Source: Syntrophaceae bacterium
GTDB lineage: Bacteria; Desulfobacterota; SM23-61
NCBI GenBank assembly: GCA_013388675.1
Contig: JACAEW010000231.1
Coordinates: 1 to 32,478 of the forward strand
Direction: 5' to 3'
Length of the DNA stretch: 32,478 bases
Below are positions 16,333 to 24,587 of the stretch, one piece after another; within the stretch, counting starts at the first letter, position 1, and every line of letters begins with the position of its first letter. Both the position numbers and the translations under genes were made by a program. A model generated the notes under the pieces. That model was not told the DNA's origin. It saw only the letters and a list, made by a program, of their open reading frames with translations, and searched no databases.

Positions 16333-16358
16333 AGGCGGGTTTGAAAACTGCTCCGCCT
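16333..16358. repeat. Second GC palindrome in the same gap
   Basis: AGGCGG and CCGCCT close a stem whose interior contains a second small dyad, GTTT-GA-AAAC. The 168-bp gap between the reductase gene and pgi thus carries two palindromes and one heptamer array at its border. Confidence 0.5.
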
Positions 16359-16369
16359 CCGAAGCGTCT

Positions 16370-17608
16370 TTATTCATTCCCCCTTCCGAATTCCGCCTTC
16401 CGTTTTTGCCCCCACCCCGAGGCGACCGCGTAGTTCATGCACCGGGAGAAGATTTCGTAGTCAAGGTCCGGGCACAGAATATTCCTCCTCCGCAGAATCG
16501 AGTCGGCCTCGCGGCTGTCGAATACCCGGCCATCGCGCATGTAAGGGTGATAGGCGTCCAGGTAGGCGTGGAATAGGACCTCCAGGGGATTGCGCGGGGT
16601 CTCTAGAAAATCTCCCGGCGGTACGGCCCGGATTCCCGTTATCCGAAAAAGCCGGGAGGTGAAATCGACCAATTCATCGATCTTTTTGGGCCGGGGATTC
16701 ACCAAGTGAAAGATGCCCCCTTCCAGGGCGTCCCCCCACAGGGCCATAAAGGCTTGCAGGAAAAAGTCCACCGGGACCAAGTTGATTCCGCCGTTCTCTT
16801 TCTTCTCCAGCCGGATGGGCAGATGAACCCATCCGTCCCGGTCCATTCTCACTCCCATTTCTTTTGCTTTCCCTCCCCCGTTTTCCAGAATATCCGCCCG
16901 ATAGAGGTTTTTAAAAAAGAGAACAGTCCGTACCGGGTAATAAAGGGCCCGAAAGGTGAGGGCCCTTCCGGTCCGGGAGTCTCCATAAACGATGGAAGGC
17001 CGGTAGATGGTGCAACGAATTCCCTCTCGGGCGCAGAGCTCCGCCACCAACCTCTCCCCCAGGCATTTGGTCTCTTCGTACAGGTTGTGGAAATCCTGGT
17101 TCGTGACCCGCTCCTCCCGAAAGACTCCCTCCTTTTTTCCGGCTACGTAGGCCGTACTGAGATGGTGGAAAAAATGGCATCGGCTTTGAGCGGCTGCCTC
17201 CAGCACTCTTTGGAGGCCGGCAATATTCACCGCCTCCACCTCCGCCCTTTTCCGTTCCGAAAAAGATGTGTTGGAGGCGCAGTGAACGATTTCGTCAACC
17301 TGGCTCAGCATTTCGGAATATTGCCGCTCATCCAGGCCGAAACGGGGCTGTTCCAGGTGCCCCTCCACCACCCGGACCTTCGAAGGAGCGGGGATTTCTT
17401 CTCTCAGCCAATCGAGAATGCGGCGGAACCTTTCCTGCCCGGTCAGTTGTTTTTTGGGACGACACAGAACCCAAAGGGAAAAGCCTCTTCGAAGCATCTC
17501 CGCCGCGATGTGGCTTCCCAGAAAACCCGTAGCCCCCGTAAGGAGTATCCTACTGGACCTTTGCTCTCGTTTTTCCCGGAGGGCCGAGACCGAGATTCGA
17601 ATGATCAT
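16370..17608 (-). CDS. NAD(P)-dependent extended-SDR protein, thioester-reductase-like (NAD_binding_4)
   Basis: The protein of about 412 residues is a Rossmann-fold oxidoreductase with the nucleotide motif TGATGFLGSH near its N-terminus, IVHCASNTSF, STAYVAG, and the catalytic Tyr-x-x-x-Lys in LYEETKCLGERL. These match the reductase domains that release acyl thioesters as aldehydes (Lys2/male-sterility-type), here without a carrier or adenylation domain. The substrate could be an acyl-CoA or a lipid-linked sugar. I chose Met at 17608, close to the fold's first strand; the frame stays open to a further ATG at 17713, 10 bp after the feoAB stop, and that longer form (447 residues) cannot be excluded. 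Neither start has well-spaced Shine-Dalgarno bases. The C-terminal residues come from a tandem repeat. Confidence 0.82.
   Translation of the reverse strand: MIIRISVSALREKREQRSSRILLTGATGFLGSHIAAEMLRRGFSLWVLCRPKKQLTGQERFRRILDWLREEIPAPSKVRVVEGHLEQPRFGLDERQYSEMLSQVDEIVHCASNTSFSERKRAEVEAVNIAGLQRVLEAAAQSRCHFFHHLSTAYVAGKKEGVFREERVTNQDFHNLYEETKCLGERLVAELCAREGIRCTIYRPSIVYGDSRTGRALTFRALYYPVRTVLFFKNLYRADILENGGGKAKEMGVRMDRDGWVHLPIRLEKKENGGINLVPVDFFLQAFMALWGDALEGGIFHLVNPRPKKIDELVDFTSRLFRITGIRAVPPGDFLETPRNPLEVLFHAYLDAYHPYMRDGRVFDSREADSILRRRNILCPDLDYEIFSRCMNYAVASGWGQKRKAEFGRGNE
16374..16401 (-). repeat. Four tandem heptamers (GGAAGGC/GGAATTC type) inside the reductase 3' end
   Basis: Read on the minus strand the units are GGAAGGC, GGAATTC, GGAAGGG and GGAATGA. 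They encode the last residues of the reductase-like protein (RKAEFGRGNE) and match the GGAATGC family at 8486 and 10173. Confidence 0.65.
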
Positions 17609-17722
17609 CCTCCCCCATATCCAAATCCTCTGGCACCGCCAGACTCCGGAGATCTGGTCCTTGAGGCTTTTTTTCGCTCGCCGGGTTCCCCTGGTCAGGG
17701 TGCCCCGCCGCATACTCCCTTT

Positions 17723-19957
17723 TCATTTCAGGAAGAATTCCCCGAACCCGCGGGTCAGAAGGCCCAGGACCGTGGCGATCCCCAGAGTCAACCCCATGGC
17801 CAAAAAGGCCCCTTTCCGGCCGATTTCCTTCCACAGAACTCCCACTGTGGCAAGGCAGGGCATATAGAAAGTAACGAAGATGGTGAAGACCAGGATTTGG
17901 GTATGGCTCATCACCGTAGAAACCTCGCTGGTGCCGAGGGCCTGGGTCAGCATAATCAAGGAAAGCTCTTTGCGCAGAAGGCCGAAAAGGAGAGTGGTTC
18001 CCACGGAAAAAGGAAGGCCGAGAAGCCCGGTCAAGGGAAGCAGGAGGTAATTGATCCAAAGGTCCAACTTCCAGTACTCAATCAGGGCCAACACCATGCT
18101 GCCCGCGATCAATAGGGGCCAGGCAATCATGATGAATTCCCGAATCCGGCACCAGGACTTCTTCCAGGTGCTGGGGAGCGAAGGAACTTGGTAGGCGGGC
18201 ATTTCCAGGATGAACCCCAGGTTGCTCTCCGGTGAGAAGGAAGACATGACCTTGCCGAAAAAGGCCACCACCAAAAGGTTCAAGACGAAAATGGCCAGGG
18301 CGGCATTGGGGTTAATGAAAAAAGCCACGAGCCCGAAGATGATGGTAATCCGGGCGGCGCATGGGATCATGGTGGAAAGGACGGATACGACGAAACGGTG
18401 CTGGGGAATCTCGAGGATTCGGGTGGACATGACCGCCGGAACGCTGCACCCGTAACCCAGAATAAAAGGGATGACCGACTTTCCGTGCAGGCCCATGCGG
18501 TGCATGAAGGCATCCATCAGGAAAGCCACCCGCGGGAGGTACCCCAGGTCTTCCAGGAGGGAAAGGCCGATGAGAAAGGGGACTAGGTAGGGGAGGACGA
18601 TGGCTATCCCGCCGGAAATTCCGTGGAGCACTCCATGAACGAGAGAAAGGGATAGGCTTCCTTCGGGCAAAAGGCTCTCGAGGTTCCGATTCAGCTGTTC
18701 GAAGTATTGCAGCAGGGGGCCTTCAACCATCTCCCCGATGCCGAAGATGAAATGGAAGAACCCGTAAAACACCAGGGCCAGGATCACATATCCGGTTACC
18801 CGGTGCAGGACCCACTGATCGAGGGTTGTTCGGAAATCCCGCTTGGGGGAACGGATAACCCGAGCGACTTTTTCGAAGATGTTCATGGCCAGAGCATGGC
18901 GTTCGGAGGAGATGACTTCATCCGAGGGCGCGCCGTGGCTCTCCTGCAATTTTTCCTGGAACGGAACCACCCGGCGGTAGAAGTCCCCGGCCTGTTTGAC
19001 CTCCTCCACCAAGGGCTCATCCTTTTCCAGGAGTTTGATGGCCAAAAATCGGGCGGGGACCCGTTCATTTACCCGTTTTTCCGGAGGTCCCAGAAGGGAA
19101 GCGAGCGGTTGGATCACCTCTTCGATGTCCTTGCTGAACCGCTGGACCTTTCCCCTTCTCCTTTCTTCCCAGACCTGGCGGACCCCGGCGAAGAGGTTTT
19201 TGACCCCCTTTCCGGTGGCGGCGATGACGGGAAAGACCGGGATTCCGAGGATCTCCTCCAATTTGGCCGCATCGATTTCAATTCCCTTCCTCTCCGCTTC
19301 GTCCATCATGTTTAGGCAAAGGATCATGGGGACTTCCAGCTCCAGCAGCTCCAGGGTCAATTCCAGACTCCGGCTGAGAAGGGAAGCGTCCGCCACGTTG
19401 ATGATCAAATCGACCTCTCCCGATAGAAGGTGTTTTCGCGCTTCTCGTTCGGCGGGTTCTTCCGACGTGAGGGAGTACGTTCCGGGAAGGTCGATGCAGT
19501 GGCAGGTCAGGCCGTCGATGCGGGTCCGGGTCTTGATGAACGAAACACTGGTTCCCGGAAAATTGGCGGTGATGGATTTGAAACCGGCGATGTGGTTAAA
19601 GAGGGTGCTTTTCCCGCAGTTGGGCTGGCCGGCCAGGGCGATGGTCATTTCCTCGGTCAATTGCACCAAAACCTGAGAGGCCACTCCCTTTCCCAGGGCC
19701 AGCTGAAAGCCATGGACCTCGATGGCAATGGGCCCTCCCAGAGGACCGTGCCGGGTTACGGTAATGAAGTCCCCGGGATGGATGCCCATTTGATTCAGGC
19801 GGCGTTTGACTCCCCAGCCTCCTTGGATCAAAACCACTTTGGCTTTTTTCCCGGGTTCGAGTTGGGTTAGAGGAATGCCCCTCTCTTCCCCTTCTGCGGA
19901 GGCAGAGGAGTTCGGCAGGGAAAAATCTGGATCGGTTTTGGAAGGCGAATCGGACAT
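17723..19957 (-). CDS. feoB: FeoA-FeoB fusion, ferrous iron transporter
   Basis: The 744-residue protein joins the small SH3-like FeoA domain (about residues 27-100) to FeoB, the GTP-gated inner-membrane Fe(II) importer. The G domain shows G1 GQPNCGKST (110-118), G3 DLPGTYS and G4 NMMD, followed by a helical spacer and a two-Gate membrane part with GYGCSVPAVMSTR and later PCLATVGVLWKEIG. Fe(II) uptake fits an anoxic lifestyle. No Fur box could be recognised upstream, although such genes are often Fur-controlled. It is the first gene of the leftward block feoAB, reductase, pgi, sulfatase. The ATG at 19957 has no clear Shine-Dalgarno sequence. Confidence 0.95.
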   Translation of the reverse strand: MSDSPSKTDPDFSLPNSSASAEGEERGIPLTQLEPGKKAKVVLIQGGWGVKRRLNQMGIHPGDFITVTRHGPLGGPIAIEVHGFQLALGKGVASQVLVQLTEEMTIALAGQPNCGKSTLFNHIAGFKSITANFPGTSVSFIKTRTRIDGLTCHCIDLPGTYSLTSEEPAEREARKHLLSGEVDLIINVADASLLSRSLELTLELLELEVPMILCLNMMDEAERKGIEIDAAKLEEILGIPVFPVIAATGKGVKNLFAGVRQVWEERRRGKVQRFSKDIEEVIQPLASLLGPPEKRVNERVPARFLAIKLLEKDEPLVEEVKQAGDFYRRVVPFQEKLQESHGAPSDEVISSERHALAMNIFEKVARVIRSPKRDFRTTLDQWVLHRVTGYVILALVFYGFFHFIFGIGEMVEGPLLQYFEQLNRNLESLLPEGSLSLSLVHGVLHGISGGIAIVLPYLVPFLIGLSLLEDLGYLPRVAFLMDAFMHRMGLHGKSVIPFILGYGCSVPAVMSTRILEIPQHRFVVSVLSTMIPCAARITIIFGLVAFFINPNAALAIFVLNLLVVAFFGKVMSSFSPESNLGFILEMPAYQVPSLPSTWKKSWCRIREFIMIAWPLLIAGSMVLALIEYWKLDLWINYLLLPLTGLLGLPFSVGTTLLFGLLRKELSLIMLTQALGTSEVSTVMSHTQILVFTIFVTFYMPCLATVGVLWKEIGRKGAFLAMGLTLGIATVLGLLTRGFGEFFLK

Positions 19958-20011
19958 TGAGTTAACAAGAAGGAATGAAAATTCCCGGGGGTCCCCTGGT
20001 CTTTTTTCTTT

Positions 20012-20040
20012 ATTCTATTCTGAAAGGAATGGTTAAGCAA
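20012..20040 (-). promoter_or_regulatory. Candidate feoAB promoter
   Basis: On the minus strand TTGCTT, a 17-bp spacer and TAGAAT occur 55 bp before the feoAB start. The -10 matches five of six bases, the -35 only three. No Fur-type inverted repeat overlaps it. Confidence 0.25.
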
Positions 20041-20365
20041 ATCAATTTGGTCAAGAATACTCCCTCCGGAGAAAGGCATGGGGAGCCGGGGTTGGAAACC
20101 CGCATCTTTTCCCCGAAGAAGCGGGAGGATTTAAAAGAATTGAAATTTTTGCGGAAATCTGTGATATTGGAAAAAATTGGGCAGGAAAAAAACCAGAAGC
20201 CCAGATGGGAAGGATAAGGCCCGACAAAAGAAATCGGTTATGGAAGATGTGGGATTGGGTGGCGAAAATTTAAGGCCATGAGCCCAAGGCATGATTCCCT
20301 ATTGAAACGGTTCCTCATAGAAGCATTGAGCTGCTTATAAATTTCCCGATCGTTCAATTTCAAGA

Positions 20366-20372
20366 GAGGAGG
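20366..20372 (+). promoter_or_regulatory. Strong ribosome-binding site of tctC
   Basis: GAGGAGG lies 7 bp before the tctC ATG. It is among the best Shine-Dalgarno matches in the window, as expected for an abundant binding protein. Confidence 0.8.
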
Positions 20373-20379
20373 AAGAAAG

Positions 20380-21357
20380 ATGAAAAAGCGAATCCCAATC
20401 GGCCTGATTCTTTTGGTCCTGGCCTTTTTCGGTTTAACTCAGGCTGCTCCGGCCCAGGACAAGTATCCTTCCAAGCCCGTGGAGATTATCGTTTCCTGGG
20501 CGGCGGGAGGGGCGACGGATGTGATCTTTCGGGCCGTGGCGACAGTATTTCCCCGCTACGCCAACAACCAGCAGATGATCGTGAAGAATATTCCCGGCGG
20601 GGGTGCGGCCATCGGGTACACGGAAGCGATGAAGGCCAAGGGGGACGGATACACCACCGTGGCCGTGGCCACTCCCATGATTACCAAGATCCATATGAGC
20701 AACGTAAAATTCAGCGCCACCACCTTTGCCCCGGTGATCCAGATCTCGGACAATGCCTGCTATCTCATGGTTCACAAGGACTCTCCCTATAAAGACCTCC
20801 GCGATTATATCGCCGATGCGAAGAAGCGGCCCGGCCAGATCAATATGGGGAACGCCGGGGCGGGCGGCGGATACCATATGGCGTCTTTGGCCTTCCAGAA
20901 TTTTGTGGGCATCAAACTGAACCATATCCCCTTCGAGGGGGGCGGTCCTTCGATCACCGCCCTCATGGGAAAACACGTGGACTCCATCATCGTGTCGGCG
21001 CCGGAGGGGGTTCCCCAGGCCCTGGCCGGGAACTTGAAGCTTCTGGGGGTGTTCGGCGACGAGAGGCTGGAAAAGTTCAAGGAAGTCCCCACCGCGAAGG
21101 AGTTGGGAATCGCCTTCAACATCGGCATGTGGCGCGGAGTGGCGGTGCCGAAAGATACCCCCGCGGCCATCCAGGCCCAGCTCCATGACATCCTCAAAAA
21201 ATGCATGGGCGACGCGGATTTTAAGAAGAAATGCGAAGAGCTGAGCGTCCAATTGATGTACCGGGGCCCTAAGGATTTCGAAAAATTCATCCTCGCCGAG
21301 GACGCCCGCTACAGAGATTTGATCATCAGAGAGAAATTGGGGGAACGATACAAGTAA
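20380..21357 (+). CDS. tctC: Tripartite tricarboxylate transporter substrate-binding protein (Bug family)
   Basis: The 325-residue periplasmic protein captures a carboxylate substrate and hands it to the TctA-TctB membrane pair. It has a Sec signal peptide (MKKRIPIGLILLVLAFFG, cleavage after about residue 26 at APAQ) and the Bug fold pattern: YPSKPVEIIVSWAAGGATD near the mature N-terminus, VKNIPGGGAAIGYTEAMKAKGDGYT, the NMGNAGAGGGYHM binding loop, and LKLLGVFGDERLEKFKEVPTAKELG. The substrate cannot be named; family members take citrate, other carboxylates and unusual acids. It leads the operon, and the 204-bp gap to tctB contains a terminator-like hairpin that would favour excess binding protein. 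Confidence 0.95.
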   Translation: MKKRIPIGLILLVLAFFGLTQAAPAQDKYPSKPVEIIVSWAAGGATDVIFRAVATVFPRYANNQQMIVKNIPGGGAAIGYTEAMKAKGDGYTTVAVATPMITKIHMSNVKFSATTFAPVIQISDNACYLMVHKDSPYKDLRDYIADAKKRPGQINMGNAGAGGGYHMASLAFQNFVGIKLNHIPFEGGGPSITALMGKHVDSIIVSAPEGVPQALAGNLKLLGVFGDERLEKFKEVPTAKELGIAFNIGMWRGVAVPKDTPAAIQAQLHDILKKCMGDADFKKKCEELSVQLMYRGPKDFEKFILAEDARYRDLIIREKLGERYK

Positions 21358-21385
21358 AACCGGACCGGAGGGGAAAAATGGAAGA

Positions 21386-21423
21386 GGGGAAGGGATGAAG
21401 GTTCTTTATCTTTTCCCCTTTTT
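21386..21423 (+). terminator. Terminator-like attenuator between tctC and tctB
   Basis: GGGGAAGGGATGAAG (21386-21400) pairs with CTTTATCTTTTCCCC (21404-21418) over 15 bp with three G-U wobbles and a GTT loop, followed at once by TTTTT (21419-21423). This is a full intrinsic-terminator layout in the sense direction. Because tctB and tctA follow and lack another obvious promoter, it probably acts as a partial terminator. Confidence 0.7.
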
Positions 21424-21561
21424 CGTTCCCGGGTTTCCTCTTTTTCTGCCGCTGCCGGATGAGCGCCTGACTCCTTGTTTCACCGGACTGATGCCCCTTG
21501 GGCAATCCTGTTTGGGGTGGGGCCGGATTTGCCGGCGGGGGATGGAAAGGAATAACCGCCC

Positions 21562-22008
21562 ATGAAACGCGGGGGGAGAATCGTCGCCGCTTTCTTGGTT
21601 TTCATCGGGGCAGGAGGGGCCGCCCTGGCCTATGAAATGGGATTCGGCACCCTGCACCATCCCGGGCCCGGCTTCTTTCCCTTCTGGCTTTCCCTGATCC
21701 TGGCCCTGGTCTCCTTTATCCATCTTCTTACCCAATGGGGCCCGGAATCGGAAACGGTATCGCTCTGGAGCAAGGAGGTCCTGATTCGTCCCGCGACCGC
21801 CGCGGCGGTCATGTTCCTGTATGCCCTATCCATGGGCTGGATCGGCTTTTTTTCATCGACCTTTCTCCTTTTTCTGGCCTGGTTGATCTTGGTGGAGCGG
21901 GAAAAATGGCTCACCATCGGACTGGTTTCCGTCCTGGGAACGCTGGCCCTCTACACCGTCTTCAGCGTTTTCCTGAAGGTCCCGCTGCCCAAAGGAAGCC
22001 TTTTTTAA
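21562..22008 (+). CDS. tctB: Tripartite tricarboxylate transporter small membrane protein TctB
   Basis: The 148-residue protein has four predicted membrane helices (around residues 8-27, 37-57, 75-98 and 108-138), and the family's early motif GFGTLHHPGPGFFPFWLSLIL. TctB is the small integral membrane partner of TctA in secondary, ion-driven uptake. Its place between tctC and tctA is the canonical order. AAGGA lies 12 bp before the ATG, rather far, so initiation may be modest. The stop is 18 bp before the tctA start. Confidence 0.9.
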   Translation: MKRGGRIVAAFLVFIGAGGAALAYEMGFGTLHHPGPGFFPFWLSLILALVSFIHLLTQWGPESETVSLWSKEVLIRPATAAAVMFLYALSMGWIGFFSSTFLLFLAWLILVEREKWLTIGLVSVLGTLALYTVFSVFLKVPLPKGSLF

Positions 22009-22026
22009 TCGGAGGGCTTTTTTCGA

Positions 22027-23547
22027 TTGGATTCCCTCGCTGCGCTGGGGAACGGGTTTTCCCTGGCGGTCACCCCCGTCAATCTGCTCTTCGGGCTCAT
22101 CGGAGCGGTCCTGGGCACGGCCATCGGCGTCCTGCCGGGGCTGGGTCCGGCGGCGACCATTTCTCTTTTGCTTCCCCTGAGCTATGCCCTGGGAAATCCG
22201 GTGACTTCGATCATCATGCTGGCGGGAATCTATTATGGGGCCATGTATGGCGGGTCCACCACCTCCATCCTTCTCAATATCCCGGGGGAGGCCGCGTCGG
22301 TGGTCACCTGCATCGATGGATACCAGATGGCCAAGAAGGGACGGGCTGGCGCTGCCCTGGGCATGGCGGCCATCGGCTCCTTTATCGCCGGAACCGCGGG
22401 AGTCATCGGGCTCACCTTCGTCGCCCCCCCGCTATCCGCCTTCGCCCTGAAATTCGGCCCCGCGGAATATTTTTCCCTCACCATCCTGGGGCTCATGCTG
22501 GCCACCTATCTTTCCGGGCAGTCGGTCTTGAAAGGGATCATCATGGCCGTCCTGGGGCTGCTCCTGGCCACGGTGGGCATGGACCCGGTTACCGGCAACC
22601 TCCGTTACACCTTCGGACTGCTCATCCTGGAAGACGGGTTTGATTTTCTCACGCTGGGCATGGGGCTTTTCGGGATCGGCGAAATCTTTTCCACTTTGGA
22701 GGGAAAGGTAAGAGCCCAGTTGGTAACCCGGAAAATCTCCAACTTATGGCCGACCCTGAAAGACTGGGCCGTTTCTAAATGGTCCATCCTGCGGGGCTCG
22801 GGGGTGGGGTTTTTGGTGGGCCTCTTGCCGGGGGGGGGAGCGGTGATCGCCTCTCTCCTTTCCTATGCCATCGAAAAGAGAGCTTCCAAGGAGCCGGAAA
22901 AATTCGGCCAAGGGGCCCTGGAAGGAGTAGCCGGGCCCGAGTCGGCCAACAATTCCGCCGCGAGCGCATCCTTCATTCCCATGCTGACCCTGGGCATTCC
23001 GGGGAACCCGGCCATCGCCATGATTTTTGCCGCGCTGCTGATCCAGGGCGTGACTCCCGGACCCCTTCTGATCAAGGACCATCCCCAGCTTTTCTGGGCA
23101 GTCATCGCCTCCATGTACATCGGAAATTTCCTTCTGCTGATCTTGAACCTGCCCCTGGTCGGCATCTGGGTGCAGATGCTCAAGGTTCCTTACTCCATCC
23201 TGGCTCCCTTTATCGTGCTGATCTGTTCCATCGGCGTTTACAGCATGAAGAACGATGTGTCCGACGTGTTGATGATGGTGATCTTCGGGGTGGTGGGGTA
23301 CGTGCTGCGGAAATTCCGCTTCGAACTGGGCCCGCTCCTCCTCGCCTTCGTTTTGGGCCGGATCCTGGAAAGGTCGCTCCGCCAGGCCCTTCTCATCTCC
23401 AAAGGGGACCTGGGCATCTTCATTCAGAAGCCCATTTCGGCCTTCCTTCTTGCGGCCGTCGCTTTGATGATCCTTTTTTCCGCCTCCTGGGCAATCTACC
23501 GCCGCTTTTCTTCCCCGCCCACTCGCTTTGGCCCGCAAGCTCATTAA
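22027..23547 (+). CDS. tctA: Tripartite tricarboxylate transporter large permease TctA
   Basis: The 506-residue protein is the large permease with about twelve membrane helices. It carries the conserved inverted-repeat motifs of the family: GVLPGLGPAATISLLLP near residue 40, IYYGAMYGGSTTSILLNIPGE near 75, and the second-half counterparts GLLPGGGAVIASLLSY and NNSAASASFIPMLTLGIPG. It moves the carboxylate delivered by TctC using an ion gradient. The start is TTG, supported by GGAGGG 10 bp upstream; no earlier in-frame ATG is better placed. A hairpin with a T7 run follows the stop in the short convergent gap. Confidence 0.95.
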   Translation: MDSLAALGNGFSLAVTPVNLLFGLIGAVLGTAIGVLPGLGPAATISLLLPLSYALGNPVTSIIMLAGIYYGAMYGGSTTSILLNIPGEAASVVTCIDGYQMAKKGRAGAALGMAAIGSFIAGTAGVIGLTFVAPPLSAFALKFGPAEYFSLTILGLMLATYLSGQSVLKGIIMAVLGLLLATVGMDPVTGNLRYTFGLLILEDGFDFLTLGMGLFGIGEIFSTLEGKVRAQLVTRKISNLWPTLKDWAVSKWSILRGSGVGFLVGLLPGGGAVIASLLSYAIEKRASKEPEKFGQGALEGVAGPESANNSAASASFIPMLTLGIPGNPAIAMIFAALLIQGVTPGPLLIKDHPQLFWAVIASMYIGNFLLLILNLPLVGIWVQMLKVPYSILAPFIVLICSIGVYSMKNDVSDVLMMVIFGVVGYVLRKFRFELGPLLLAFVLGRILERSLRQALLISKGDLGIFIQKPISAFLLAAVALMILFSASWAIYRRFSSPPTRFGPQAH

Positions 23548-23552
23548 CCCAT

Positions 23553-23599
23553 AATTCCTTCAATGCGGCTTATGCTCGGGCAAGGAGAATTCTTTTTTT
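23553..23599 (+). terminator. Probable terminator of the tct operon
   Basis: AATTCCTT (23553-23560) pairs with AAGG-GA-AATT (23582-23591) with a two-base bulge, followed by C and seven Ts. The loop is long (21 bases). The T run overlaps the stop codon of the convergent permease gene. The stem is weak, so this is tentative. Confidence 0.4.
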
Positions 23600-24587
23600 A
23601 TTTCGATTTTCCCTTGTACAAAGTCACGGAGATGATGATAACGATTCCCTTTACCACGTGCTGGTAAAAGCCCGAAACATTGAGAAGGTTCAGGAGATTG
23701 TTGATGGTGGAGATGATCAGGACCCCAAGGACCGTTCCTCCCAGTCCCCCGATTCCGCCGGCCAAAGAAGTCCCTCCCATGACCACGGCGGCAATCGAGT
23801 CCAGCTCAAAGCCCTGACCCACAAAGGGGTCTCCCACGGTCAAACGGGCGGATAGACTGATACCGGCGACTGCGGCCATGAAACCGCACAGGGTATAGAT
23901 TTTCAACTTATGGGAAAGGGTCCGGATCCCCGATAGGTAGGCCACGCTTTCGTTGGCCCCGATGGCGTAAGTGTAGCGCCCGAAAGCAGTCTTCCGCAGG
24001 ATAAATATTCCGACCACAATAACCCCCATGGCAAGGAGGGTTAACAGCGGGATCGGGCCCACGGCCCCGGCCCCCAGAAACTGAATCGGCGGGCTTACCC
24101 TCCCGGTGGGGTATCCTCCCGTATAGATCAACGCCACCCCCTGGACAATGGTCATCATCCCCAGGGTGACAACAAAAGGCGGGACCCTGCGCAAAGTAGT
24201 TACCAGGCCATTCACCAGCCCGATGAAGGACCCGGCGACGAGGGCCAGAAGAATGCTGGGCAAGGTCCAGGCGTCCCCCCACATCATCATGGTGCAGAGG
24301 ATGCAGCTCGTCATGCTGATGATGGAACCCACCGACAGGTCGATCCCTCCGATCAGGATGGCGAAGGTCTGTCCTACGCTGACAATGGCCAGGGGCCCCG
24401 CCTGCCGGGCCAGGTTGAAGAGATTCGTGGGTTTCAGAAACGTGGGGGACAGAACGGCGGCAACGATGAACAACCCCACGAAGCCGATAAAAATAGCCGC
24501 CACCTGCCCGCTTGGCCGGAAGCGGGAACCCCAGCGGGGCGCGAAAGCTTGGGGTTGTTTATCCCTTGCCCCAGCCGTCGATCTCAT
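23598..24587 (-). CDS. Sugar-type ABC transporter permease (RbsC-like, BPD_transp_2)
   Basis: The 329-residue inner-membrane protein has about nine helices and the RbsC/AraH pattern: ILIGGIDLSVGSIISMTSC, PPFVVTLGMMTIVQGVALIYTGG, FGRYTYAIGANESVAYLSGI (coupling segment to the ATPase) and VVMGGTSLAGGIGGLGGTVLGVLII. These permeases form homodimers with a two-domain ATPase. The ATG at 24587 has GGAGG 6 bp upstream, located inside the 3' end of the cysteine hydrolase gene, which overlaps this one by 29 bp. It is the last gene of the leftward operon. The transported compound need not be a sugar. Confidence 0.93.
   Translation of the reverse strand: MRSTAGARDKQPQAFAPRWGSRFRPSGQVAAIFIGFVGLFIVAAVLSPTFLKPTNLFNLARQAGPLAIVSVGQTFAILIGGIDLSVGSIISMTSCILCTMMMWGDAWTLPSILLALVAGSFIGLVNGLVTTLRRVPPFVVTLGMMTIVQGVALIYTGGYPTGRVSPPIQFLGAGAVGPIPLLTLLAMGVIVVGIFILRKTAFGRYTYAIGANESVAYLSGIRTLSHKLKIYTLCGFMAAVAGISLSARLTVGDPFVGQGFELDSIAAVVMGGTSLAGGIGGLGGTVLGVLIISTINNLLNLLNVSGFYQHVVKGIVIIISVTLYKGKSK

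Larger units (their letters stand above)
19958..20379. other. Divergent intergenic region between feoAB and the tct operon
   Basis: This 422-bp AT-richer stretch must hold the promoters for both directions. On the minus strand TTGCTT (20035-20040) and TAGAAT (20012-20017) are spaced by 17 bp; the -10 fits well but the -35 poorly. On the plus strand a TATAAA (20336-20341) lies 39 bp before tctC without a convincing -35. An 80-codon frame at 19975-20217 has no ribosome-binding site or recognisable content and I do not call it. No riboswitch or RNA gene was seen. Confidence 0.45.

Noticed and set aside
19958-20100. Fur box expected upstream of feoAB
   Set aside because: No sequence close to the GATAATGATTATC-type Fur consensus could be found by eye.
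19975-20217. Small 80-codon frame between feoAB and tctC
   Set aside because: It lies in the divergent promoter region, starts without a Shine-Dalgarno sequence and resembles no known protein.
22779-23855. Plus-strand 358-codon frame running through tctA into the permease gene
   Set aside because: It is out of frame with tctA, has no domain pattern and crosses the end of a convergent gene.
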